Below are positions 1 through 7,693 of a stretch of 10,000 nt of DNA, in pieces (positions within the stretch are counted from its first letter, which is position 1; the number at the start of each line of letters is the position of its first letter). The notes beneath the pieces are model-generated. The model saw only the letters and a list, made by a program, of their open reading frames with translations. It searched no databases and was not told where the DNA came from. The position numbers and the translations under genes are program-made. The stretch comes from Neocallimastix lanati (nom. inval.). Taxonomy: Eukaryota; Neocallimastigomycota; Neocallimastigomycetes; Neocallimastigales; Neocallimastigaceae. The stretch lies in the NCBI GenBank assembly GCA_016946835.1, contig JACVTC010000009.1:735001-745000 (forward strand). The letters run 5' to 3'.

Positions 1-127
1 TCAATGGATTCTTTATTTTATTCTTATCTGTAAAAATCTATTTCTTTGGAGCCAGGAAGACAAATATAATCACCGTAATAACCCATATTTCCTGTCACAA
101 TCTCTAATCCTTATAAGGAATATTTAA
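1..127. other. G+C-enriched edge fragment, possible terminal exon of a neighbouring gene
   Basis: Bases 1-120 carry about 30% G+C, far above the noncoding DNA around them, which in this window marks exons. Two frames are plausible. On the + strand a frame is open from the left edge (base 2) to a TAA at 125-127, about 41 codons, reading QWILYFILICK at its start and PYFLSQSLILIRNI at its end. On the minus strand a frame of about 28 codons ends with TAA at 26-24 and reads IVTGNMGYYGDYICLPGS before the end. It is preceded by AG dinucleotides that could be splice acceptors. I recognise neither peptide. A decayed transposon piece would look the same. The fragment is probably formerly or currently coding, but the strand is undecided. 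Confidence 0.35.
108..119. promoter_or_regulatory. CArG-box-like palindrome, possible MADS-box (SRF/Mcm1 type) site
   Basis: TCCTTATAAGGA is a perfect 12-bp palindrome whose core CCTTATAAGG matches the CC(A/T)6GG consensus bound by SRF-type MADS-box factors. The match is seen directly; a regulatory role is inference. It lies inside the G+C-enriched edge fragment and could instead be part of a coding exon. Confidence 0.25.
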
Positions 128-338
128 AAATATTTTTTTTTTTTTAATATAACCTGAGATAGCAAGGTCGTAGAATCACTAGTCATGAATTTAAATTTTA
201 TATTTATTTTATTACATATATAATTTTTAATTATATATTTTAACATATTTTAATTCATATCACCCTTATTTTATTATACTTTCTATTTTTTATATCTTCA
301 AGTTTAATAAACTTTAATTATTAATATAAACATATTAA

Positions 339-719
339 GAATCTAGTGCATTTTGCAACGTGGCTTGTTTTATATATGGCTTATTTTTAATAATTAAATA
401 AATAATAATTAAATAAATAATAATTAAATAAATAATAATTAAATAAATAATAATTAAATAAATAATAATTAAATAAATAATAAAATTTCTTTTTTTTTAT
501 ATATATAATTTATTAATATTTAATTGTAAAAATAATTTTTTATAATTCTTTTTCAATAAAATATATTATTATTTCTTTTGAAATAGTTATTTAATAATAT
601 TTAATTGAAAAATATATTATTATTTATATATATATTTATTTATGATTGTATAGAATATCTTAAAATTGTGTGGCTTTATTTTAAAATTATTATACACCAC
701 ATTGCGAAATGCATGATTC
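339..719. mobile_element. MITE-like element with imperfect terminal inverted repeats
   Basis: The left arm (339-363) begins GAATCTAGTGCATTTTGCAA and ends in GTGG. The right arm (697-719) is CCACATTGCG...GCATGATTC. Read in reverse complement, the right arm matches the left apart from a 2-base gap and a few substitutions, with both ends GAATC. These arms are among the richest G+C words in the region, so a chance match is unlikely. The 333 bases between them hold a 15-bp tandem array and AT-rich filler with no transposase. Flanks are similar but not identical (CATATTAA at 331-338, CATATATTAA at 721-730), so no clean target-site duplication is shown. A non-autonomous DNA transposon is the simplest reading. 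A hairpin-forming noncoding transcript is the alternative. Confidence 0.45.
389..483. repeat. 15-bp minisatellite, six perfect tandem copies
   Basis: The unit TAATTAAATAAATAA repeats six times without a mismatch from 391 to 480, with short partial units at each end. The unit carries stop codons, so it is not a coding repeat. It sits inside the inverted-repeat element. The absence of any mismatch suggests recent expansion or active homogenisation. Confidence 0.95.
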
Positions 720-1206
720 CCATATATTAATATATTTCCTAATCCTTTTTATAAATTATTTTAAAAATTTTAGAGTATTAATTTTTAGGGTAAAAAAATT
801 GTTAATCAAATATAACCGCACAAAATTGAAAATTTGTTTTAACTATTATGCATCGTTTATTTCATTAAAAAACGAAAGATATAAAGATATAATAAAAAAA
901 ATTTTTTTTTTTTCTTTTTTTATTTTTTTTTTTATATATTGTTTATAAATTATTTTTATTTATTCTTCAAAAAATAAATAAATATATATATTTATAATAT
1001 ATAATATATGTATAAAATATGAATGAAAAAATAAAAATAGTATTTTTAATTATCAATAACATAATAAAATTATAGGTATAAAATAATATATATTTTTTTA
1101 TAAAGTTAAATAGTATATATATTAATGATTACAATATTGAAGTAGTAAAAATAATAATGGTAGTATTAATAATAATGCTGTTTGAATCCAAAGAATTTTA
1201 ATTTGA

Positions 1207-1208
<2 letters not shown>

Positions 1209-1250
<42 letters not shown>
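1209..1250. repeat. poly(T) tract, 42 bases
   Basis: An uninterrupted run of 42 T, the longest homopolymer in the window. Open frames running through it on either strand are poly-Phe or poly-Lys artefacts. The length in the reads may not be exact. Confidence 0.95.
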
Positions 1251-1251
<1 letters not shown>

Positions 1252-1344
1252 TTATTCTTATTATGTTTTTGATTGGAAAATTAATGAATATAAAGAAAAA
1301 GGATATGCATTTTTTTAAGCTCTTCTTTTTTATTTTTTTTAATT

Positions 1345-1555
1345 TAGTTTTAAAAGGCCAATTAGGACCGGAAATTTTGTTAGTGATCTCTTGAGCTATT
1401 TTAGGAAAAGAAATTGTTAAAAACAAAATCTCAATATCAGGATAACACTAAACTGTGAATTATACTTGAATCGAATATATATATGTATACTCAATTCACA
1501 ATAAGTCCAGGGACTTACTATGAGAGGAAAATCTTAAAGGAAGATAACCTTACAA
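1345..1555. other. G+C-enriched hairpin cluster, candidate structured RNA or repeat relic
   Basis: This stretch reaches about 27% G+C but has no sustained reading frame on either strand. It contains a succession of inverted repeats. TTGTT/AACAA lies at 1414-1426. An 8-bp perfect pair TGTGAATT/AATTCACA lies at 1454-1461 and 1493-1500. The near-palindrome TAAGTCCAGGGACTTA lies at 1502-1517. ATCTT/AAGAT lies at 1531-1545. In very AT-rich genomes, structured RNAs are known to stand out as local G+C peaks. I cannot match it to a named snRNA, snoRNA, SRP or RNase P RNA: no convincing C/D or H/ACA boxes were seen. A degraded transposon is equally possible. Confidence 0.3.
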
Positions 1556-1738
1556 AATATATATTTAAATATTAAATCTACAAATTATATGTAAATTTAT
1601 TTTTTTTTAATATTTAAATTTTTTCTTTTTTAATTTTTAAAAATATAGTATTAATTTTATACTTAAAAGTATTGTGTCTTAATATTACATGTAATTATAT
1701 TTTATAATATAATATTTAATATATTTATTTAATATTAA

Positions 1739-1773
<35 letters not shown>

Positions 1774-1865
1774 TCATATAAGTTAAGTTATTAAAATTAT
1801 GAATTTTAAATAAATATCACATGTGCTTCATGAGACATATAAATTCTATGTGATGTATACTCAAT
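1483..1865. repeat. 13-bp direct repeat flanking a 357-bp segment with a T27 tract
   Basis: ATGTATACTCAAT occurs at 1483-1495 and again at 1853-1865. The enclosed 357 bases begin TCACAATAAG and end CTATGTG, so short inverted CACA/TGTG ends abut the repeats. The segment contains 27 consecutive T at 1743-1769. Repeats of this length around a segment with a T tract resemble target-site duplications of a retroposed element, but chance is not excluded. Confidence 0.25.
1816..1854. repeat. short inverted repeat ATCACAT / ATGTGAT
   Basis: ATCACAT (1816-1822) pairs perfectly with ATGTGAT (1848-1854) across a 25-base loop. It lies at the right end of the segment bounded by the 13-bp direct repeat. 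No function is assigned. Confidence 0.4.
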
Positions 1866-2367
1866 ATTTTATATTAATAAATGAATAAATTAAATAAAAT
1901 ATATTAAAAAACATTATATATTTATTATAAAATTAAATAAAATATTTATAAATTAATATCTTAAATTAAAAACATAATAATTATTTATTTAATGTATAAT
2001 TCATAAAAAAAAAAAAAAAATTTTTTTAAAAGTAATCTTCTCCTAATACAATTTCTAAAGTGAAATTTTCAATATACAATTACAAAAAGTAATTATTTTT
2101 ATTCTCTTTATATACATTTACATTTATATTATTTATTATAATGAAATAAGAAAAATAAATTATTTAAAATGAAAAAGGATTTAATAATATAAAAAAAAAG
2201 TTTACATTTAAATTAAAAACTAAATTTTTATAAAAATTTACCATAACAATTATATTTAAATCTATTATTTTTAAAGTATTTATTTTTAACTTATACATAA
2301 ATTATAATAAATTTAATATATTTATATATATATTAATTTGTCAATTTATTAATACTAAATAGTTTAA
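1866..2367. other. AT-rich intergenic DNA upstream of the Sds3-like gene
   Basis: About 500 bases of nearly pure A/T, with an A16 run at 2005-2020 followed directly by T7. I see no open frame, RNA gene or defined promoter element. It should include the promoter of the downstream gene, and could hold a 5' exon that I cannot recognise. Confidence 0.6.
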
Positions 2368-2445
2368 ATGCATACTATTATTTATTATTTAATTGTATAT
2401 TTTAAAATTGAGTTTTTAATTATTATTATTTTTTTATATAAATTT

Positions 2446-3595
2446 ATGGCTAAAACAATTTTCATATATTTAATTTATGTAGTGGTAGTAGTAAAAGTTA
2501 GTAATAATAATGAAACAAATTCAGCAACGCCTGCATCAACGGTTACAGAAAAAGAAATCAAAGAAGGTAATAATGGATTAATGATAATTATAATATATAT
2601 ACATATCTATCAATATATATATATATATACATGTATATTTTTTTTTTATGGAAAACAATAATTTTAAACTATAAATATTCAATTTATATATACTATAATT
2701 AAATTTGATTTTTATAAAAAAATTACAAAAAAATTGTATCATCGTTTTAGAACCCCAAGCAGAAAAAAGTGAAATGGGAAAGAAAGAGAAAAAATACAGA
2801 CTTTACATTGATAAATTAGAACAATTAAATAATGATTTCAATGCTAATAAAGAAAAGTAATATTACATTTATATAAATAATATATATATATATATTTATT
2901 TATTTATGCATATATCTGTATTTATATATAAAATAATAATAATAATAATTCAATCCTAATATTTTTATATTTTTATGATATTATTAAAAAATAACACTTA
3001 CTTTTAATAAAGATTATATAAGGAAAAATTAAATAATTATCATAAAGAACTTCACCAACTTCAAGAAGGTATATATAACGTATATATATAAAATTGATTT
3101 ATCAATAAAATTAATCTTATTGCTATTATTAATATATATTATAATATAAACATATGTAAATCAAAATTAAAATTTATTAAAAAAAAAAAAAAAAAAAAAG
3201 GAACTCATCCGGAATTTCTTTCAAAAATTGAAAAATTGGATAAAGCACGTCAAGAAGCTATTCAATTTCATGAATATATGAAAGAATGTCGAATTCATTG
3301 TACGAATGTATTATATGAAAATGAAATTAAAGCAGCTATGGATGAATATATGGTAATATATATATATAAATTAATAAATCTATTTTAATTAAAGAAATTT
3401 TAATTTTAATTTTAATTTTAATTTCATATTTTTTTTTTTTTAAAAAAAATTCAATATTTTTATAATTAATAATATTAATATTCAAAAAATATAGCAAGAA
3501 ATACAGGGCTTAAGAGAAAAAATGTTAGAAAATATTGAAAATAAAAAAAGGAAATTAAAAGAAGAAAGTGAAAATGATATAATACATGGTATCTA

Positions 3596-3627
<32 letters not shown>

Positions 3628-4325
3628 GAATTGAATTGAATCGAATTACAAAATTAAATCTTTATAATTATTTATAAATTTGAAAAATATTATTTATTAA
3701 TAATAATTAATAATATATATAAGAACAAGCTATTGATATTCAAAAGAATCGTACTACGAGAAGAACACAAAAGTCTCATGATGATAAAAAGGAAAAACGT
3801 CGAAAGAATACAAGCAATATCCTTTTATATGCAATATATATATATATATACATAGAGAGAGAGATTTTTAAAATAACATATTAATTTCAATAAAATAAAA
3901 TTTCATTATTACTATAAATATCCTTAACTTTTTTTTTTTTTTTTTTTTTTCATACGAGTTCATCAAGGTGTTCCATTCTTACTTAAAGAAAATGAAATAG
4001 CTGATGATATGAATATTTTGAAAAAAGTAATTAATATTTTTTTTTTTTTTATATATATTTTTTAAAATAACAATAGAATAAAATAAATAATGACTATTAA
4101 TTTTTTATCATATTATTTATTAATTTAATTTAAGGGATCTTATGTACCTCCTGTAAAGAAATCTGGAAAAGGTAAAATACTAATTATTATTATTATTAAA
4201 TATATAATAATAATAATAATAATTTTATATCTTTTTAATAATTTTTTAAAAATATTATTATGCATTATAATATATTTTTATTATTATTACTATTATAATT
4301 TAAATATATAGGAAAAAAGAAATAA
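2446..4325 (+). CDS. Sds3/BRMS1-family subunit of the Sin3 histone deacetylase complex, nine exons
   Basis: Exons: 2446-2566, 2751-2856, 3013-3068, 3201-3352, 3495-3588, 3724-3813, 3959-4026, 4135-4171 and 4312-4325, giving 245 residues and TAA. Phases join cleanly at all eight junctions. The protein has an Asn/Thr/Glu-rich N-terminus, then the Sds3-like coiled coil (about 56-176) containing YKEKLNNYHKELHQLQEG, which parallels YQDKLASLKRQLQQLQEG of human SUDS3. A basic patch follows (TTRRTQKSHDDKKEKRRK, about 187-204), then the conserved short motif FLLKENEIADDMNILKK (213-229) and a Lys-rich tail SGKGKKK. Family knowledge: Sds3/BRMS1 proteins dimerise by the coiled coil and hold Sin3-HDAC (Rpd3L) complexes together in the nucleus for transcriptional repression. 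The start is weak: residues 2-17 (AKTIFIYLIYVVVVVK) are hydrophobic and atypical, so this part may be intron and the true first exon may lie upstream. The 3' end is firm. The family call is strong; which paralogue (SUDS3 or BRMS1 type) is not resolved. Confidence 0.85.
3179..3199 (+). repeat. A21 tract abutting the intron 3 acceptor
   Basis: 21 consecutive A run directly into the acceptor AAG|GA at 3200/3201 of the Sds3-like gene. The usual position of a pyrimidine tract is therefore pure purine. The exon that follows is clearly coding, so the acceptor is well placed. Confidence 0.85.
3396..3424. repeat. AATTTT hexanucleotide repeat, intron 4
   Basis: Just under five units of AATTTT in intron 4 of the Sds3-like gene. 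A simple repeat with no coding effect. Confidence 0.8.
3596..3645. repeat. T27 tract followed by a TTGAA pentanucleotide repeat, intron 5
   Basis: 27 T (3596-3622) begin seven bases after the intron 5 donor. They are followed by three TTGAA units and one TCGAA variant (3626-3645). These are simple repeats that fill much of the 135-base intron. Confidence 0.85.
3814..3958 (+). other. probable GC-AG intron (intron 6 of the Sds3-like gene)
   Basis: Exon 6 has no suitable GT near its end. A donor GCAATA after base 3813 leaves one base (A) that joins TT from the acceptor ACGAG|TT at 3958/3959 to make Ile, keeping the conserved frame into HQGVPFLLKENE. GCAATA equals the GTAATA donor used by introns 1, 2 and 4 with T changed to C at position +2. 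The alternative phase-compatible donor, C|GTCGAA at 3799, would delete part of the conserved basic patch and has a poor consensus. A second GCAATA at 3831 is in the wrong phase and leads to a stop. A T22 tract (3929-3950) precedes the acceptor. Confidence 0.7.
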
Positions 4326-4340
4326 ATAAATAAATAAAAA
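4320..4340 (+). promoter_or_regulatory. overlapping AATAAA signals at the stop codon of the Sds3-like gene
   Basis: The stop codon lies within AATAAATAAATAAATAAA, which contains several overlapping AATAAA hexamers and a second in-frame TAA at 4335-4337. It could serve as the polyadenylation signal, but AATAAA is common by chance at this base composition. Confidence 0.3.
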
Positions 4341-4919
4341 AAAAAAGAATACAGCTATTTATTTTTCAGTCATATATATATTTTCTCCAGTATTATAATA
4401 TTTTAAAGGAAATTTATATGAACAGTATAACATATTCCTTATCCAATAATTAAAGAGAATATTTATCTTTTATCTAATTTAAAGCAAAATAATGATAATA
4501 ATAAAAATAATACATATTTTTTTTATAATATATATATATATAAAGAGATAAATTGAGATTACTTATATACACCATTTTTGTAATAATTTTATTTTTATTT
4601 ATTCATAATTAATTTTTTATATAATATAAACATCATTTTCAATATTAAATATATATATATATGTATATTTATTTATTTGCTTTTCAATATTAAACAAATT
4701 ATGCTTAATGTGAAATGATAAAGAAAAATTTTTTTTTTTTTAAAATAAAATGATAATTTGAAAGTTTTATTTACCTTATTAAACACTACTCGATATAAAT
4801 AACAACAATAATAATAATATGTAAATAGTCAAATTATTAACTAAGCCTTTTTTAACAAAAAAATAATAACAATAAAAAAAAATAATAAAAAATAAGTAAT
4901 AATATTTGTAAAAATAATT

Positions 4920-5040
4920 TAATATTCTTTATTATTATAATTATTATTTTATTATACTACTATTATTTTATTTTATTTTATTATATTATTCTTATTAAAT
5001 TAAATTATTGTATTATTGTATTATTATTATTATTTTATTA

Positions 5041-5071
<31 letters not shown>

Positions 5072-5115
5072 TTATTATATTATTGTAAATATTTATTATT
5101 ATTATTATTATTATT
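4920..5115. repeat. TTA/ATT trinucleotide microsatellite region
   Basis: Irregular blocks of (TTA)n and TTTTA broken by single-base changes. The purest runs are around 5040-5072 and 5093-5114. It lies in intergenic DNA; no reading frame survives it in context. Confidence 0.85.
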
Positions 5116-5420
5116 TTAAATAGCTATATTGCATTATTTTATGATGAATATTTTATAATGTCCTGTAATAATTTCTATATTAAAGTATAAAAGGTTAATT
5201 ATAAAAATAGTATGAAATATCCTGAATTAAAAGTATTTAAAACTTGATTTAAATTATAAGAATTTATTTCCTTCTTCTGTAAAAAAATTCTATATATATA
5301 TAATAAAATTAATTGAATAAATAAAAAATAAATAATATACAGAAGTATTTATTATCGAGCCAACTTAAAGTATAATATTATTAATTAAATAAATATTATA
5401 TATTTAAATAAATAAATAAA

Positions 5421-5555
5421 TATATAAATAAGTAAATAAAGAAATTAAATAAATAATATAATGATAATCAATTTTAAAGTCTAATTTAGGATATATTAAA
5501 AGTTTTTATATATGTATGGATAAAAAATTTATTTATTTATTTACTTATTTATATA
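5421..5555. repeat. 20-bp perfect inverted repeat, 95-bp spacer
   Basis: TATATAAATAAGTAAATAAA (5421-5440) and its exact reverse complement at 5536-5555 could form a long hairpin or cruciform. The arms are mostly TTTA-type simple sequence, but each includes the matched AGT/ACT interruption. The flanks (5395-5640) are further AAAT or TTTA repeats. Confidence 0.6.
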
Positions 5556-5892
5556 GTAATTAATTAATTAATTTTAAATTATTTATTTACTCATGTATTT
5601 AATTATTTATTTATTAGTTTAAATATATTATAATATTATATTAATTATTTTATATATCATACATTATCATATTTTATTTATATATTTAAATTTTTTTTTT
5701 TTTTTTTTTTTTTTAATTAATTATAGTTTTTATTCTCATTATCTTAAAAAATAAGATTTAATAATATTAACAAAAAAATTTAAAACAATACTAAAAATTT
5801 CGTAATTTATTTAAAATAACTATGTAAGAATTTTCTTTTTTTATTAAAAAAAAAAAAAAAAAAATTAATAAAAATATATATTAAGCATATTG

Positions 5893-5928
<36 letters not shown>

Positions 5929-7607
5929 CCTATTCTTTTTTATTTTATTTTCGGTAATAAAGTCTATGGCAATAGTAAAAACTTAAACTATTTAAATTTT
6001 ATAAGATATTATATAATTAATATAATAAAGAATTAAAAATTAAAAGTAATTATTTGTTAAATTTTAATAATAAAATAAATTTTAAAGAGGATAATAATTC
6101 TGGAGTATGAAAATATTATTAATAACTTAATAAAAAATAATGATATATATATATATTTAAAGTTTTAAATAATATTTAATTGAATTTTCACAAATAATTT
6201 TTTATCGTCAAGTACATTATATAATAATTAATAAGAATTTGGAAATCAGTTATAAATAATTTTTAAAAATCAGTATATATTTTATTATGGAAAAATATAT
6301 AACTAAACAAAATTTAACTTAAATATCATTGTTCTATGACTTTATGATATTTATGAATTTTTTTTTTAAAAAAAAAAAAAAAAAATTAAAAATTAAAAAT
6401 ATTAAAATTTTAGGACGACAATTTTCTTAAGTATTTTAATATTTATAATTATTTTCTATAATTACTAACATTCATTATTACTTGTATAATTATATATATA
6501 TTTTCATATCTTATATCATTTTTATTTTATTCTTTTAATATCTATTTTATAAAATTTTATATAATTCTATTATTTTAAAAAGAATAAAATGTAAAAATAA
6601 AATAAAAAAAAGGAAACAACATAAAAAACAAACAGAAAAATAAAATAAAAAGAACAGAAATAAAAATAATATATGTACATATAAATTATATAAATTAAAA
6701 TAAAAAATAGATATATAAGTAAAAAAGGAAAAAAAAAAAAAAAAAAAAGAAATTTCGAAAAGGAAATTTTAAAAGGGAAATAGAAATTTATTCTTTTTAA
6801 TTTTCGTATATTTTTAAAGCTAAAGTAAATTAAATATAATAAATTTCTTTATTATTTTTTTTTCCTTAAAGTAAAAAAAAAAAAAAAAAAAAAAAAAGAA
6901 AGAAAGAAAAAAGAAACAATAATAAAATATAAAAATTTATACATATTTTCACTCCTTAAGTAAATAATATGTAATAATTTTAATAAGATAAAAAAAAAAA
7001 AAGAGATAAAAATATCAAAAAATTAATTAAAATATAATAATAGTAGAAAAAAAAATAATATATTTAATGAATATAATATAAATATATTATATATATTTTT
7101 TCTCATTATTATTATATTTATCTTTATTAAAAAAAAAAAAAAAATACAAAGTATAAAATATTTAATATAATATATGAAGTTTACATAATAACAGAATATA
7201 TAATAAAAACACTTTCATTATTATATTAAAGTATTATTATACCGAGTCAAATTATTAATTTTATTAGAATTATAAGTATATTATTATTTATTTTAATTTC
7301 AAAATTTATATATATTATTTAAATAACCAATATATCAATAAATTCTATATGTACATATTATATAAATATAAATAAACAATTAAAATAAAGTAAAAGTTTA
7401 TAATTTAATATTAATATACGTTATCAATAAATACCATATATAATTTAAATTATTTATTCAAATTAAAATTTCGAATCAGAGTTCCAATTAAATTTTCATA
7501 AAAAAATTATTAACAATTAATTCTAATCAATAGCAATATATTTATTTAAAATTTTTGATAATATTTTGAAATTTTAATAAAAGTATAAGACAATAATCAA
7601 AACAAAA

Positions 7608-7608
7608 G

Positions 7609-7642
<34 letters not shown>

Positions 7643-7647
7643 AAAAA
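7608..7647 (+). repeat. AAT microsatellite plus A17 just upstream of the LMBD2-like start codon
   Basis: Eight or so AAT units run into an A17 tract, ending 46 bases before the ATG at 7694. A-rich leaders immediately upstream of start codons are typical of very AT-rich genomes, so this is likely 5' UTR or core promoter. Confidence 0.6.
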
Positions 7648-7693
7648 TAGTAATATAAAATAATATAAAATATATTTATAATATATAGAAGCA

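Larger units (their letters stand above)
4326..7693. other. 3.4-kb intergenic region without recognisable genes
   Basis: I found no coding island, tRNA or rRNA in this interval on either strand. It holds ATT-type microsatellites (4920-5115), a 20-bp perfect inverted repeat (5421-5555), and homopolymers T24 (5691-5714), A19 (5846-5864), T33 (5896-5928), T10-A18 (6358-6385), A20 (6729-6748) and A25 (6873-6897). From about 6570 to 6930 the + strand becomes strongly A-rich. The last kilobase presumably includes the promoter and 5' UTR of the LMBD2-like gene. The left end includes the 3' UTR of the Sds3-like gene. Confidence 0.7.

Noticed and set aside
171-190. Possible short minus-strand exon beginning ATGACTAGTGATTC
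   Set aside because: The downstream CAG|GTTATA donor is weak. Joining it to any of the acceptors near 87-115 gives either an early stop or a frame different from the longer minus-strand peptide.
339-719. Reading the repeat region as a CRISPR-like or satellite array
   Set aside because: The 15-bp units are contiguous with no spacers, and the outer arms are inverted rather than direct. The context is eukaryotic.
709-948. Open frame of 79 codons on the + strand
   Set aside because: It starts inside the right arm of the inverted-repeat element and ends in a poly-Phe stretch encoded by T runs. There is no G+C rise or protein-like composition beyond AT bias.
1182-1394. Open frame of 70 codons on the + strand
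   Set aside because: It contains poly-Phe from the T42 tract and overlaps the minus-strand frame equally well. Neither is supported as a gene.
1166-1426. Open frame of 86 codons on the minus strand
   Set aside because: Its middle is poly-Lys from the T42 tract read in reverse. Only the part over the G+C island looks varied, and no family resemblance was seen.
2567-2661. Continuation of the first Sds3-like exon past 2566
   Set aside because: The sequence turns into AT repeats encoding Ile/Tyr, and a GTAATA donor at 2567 joins in phase to the conserved downstream exon.
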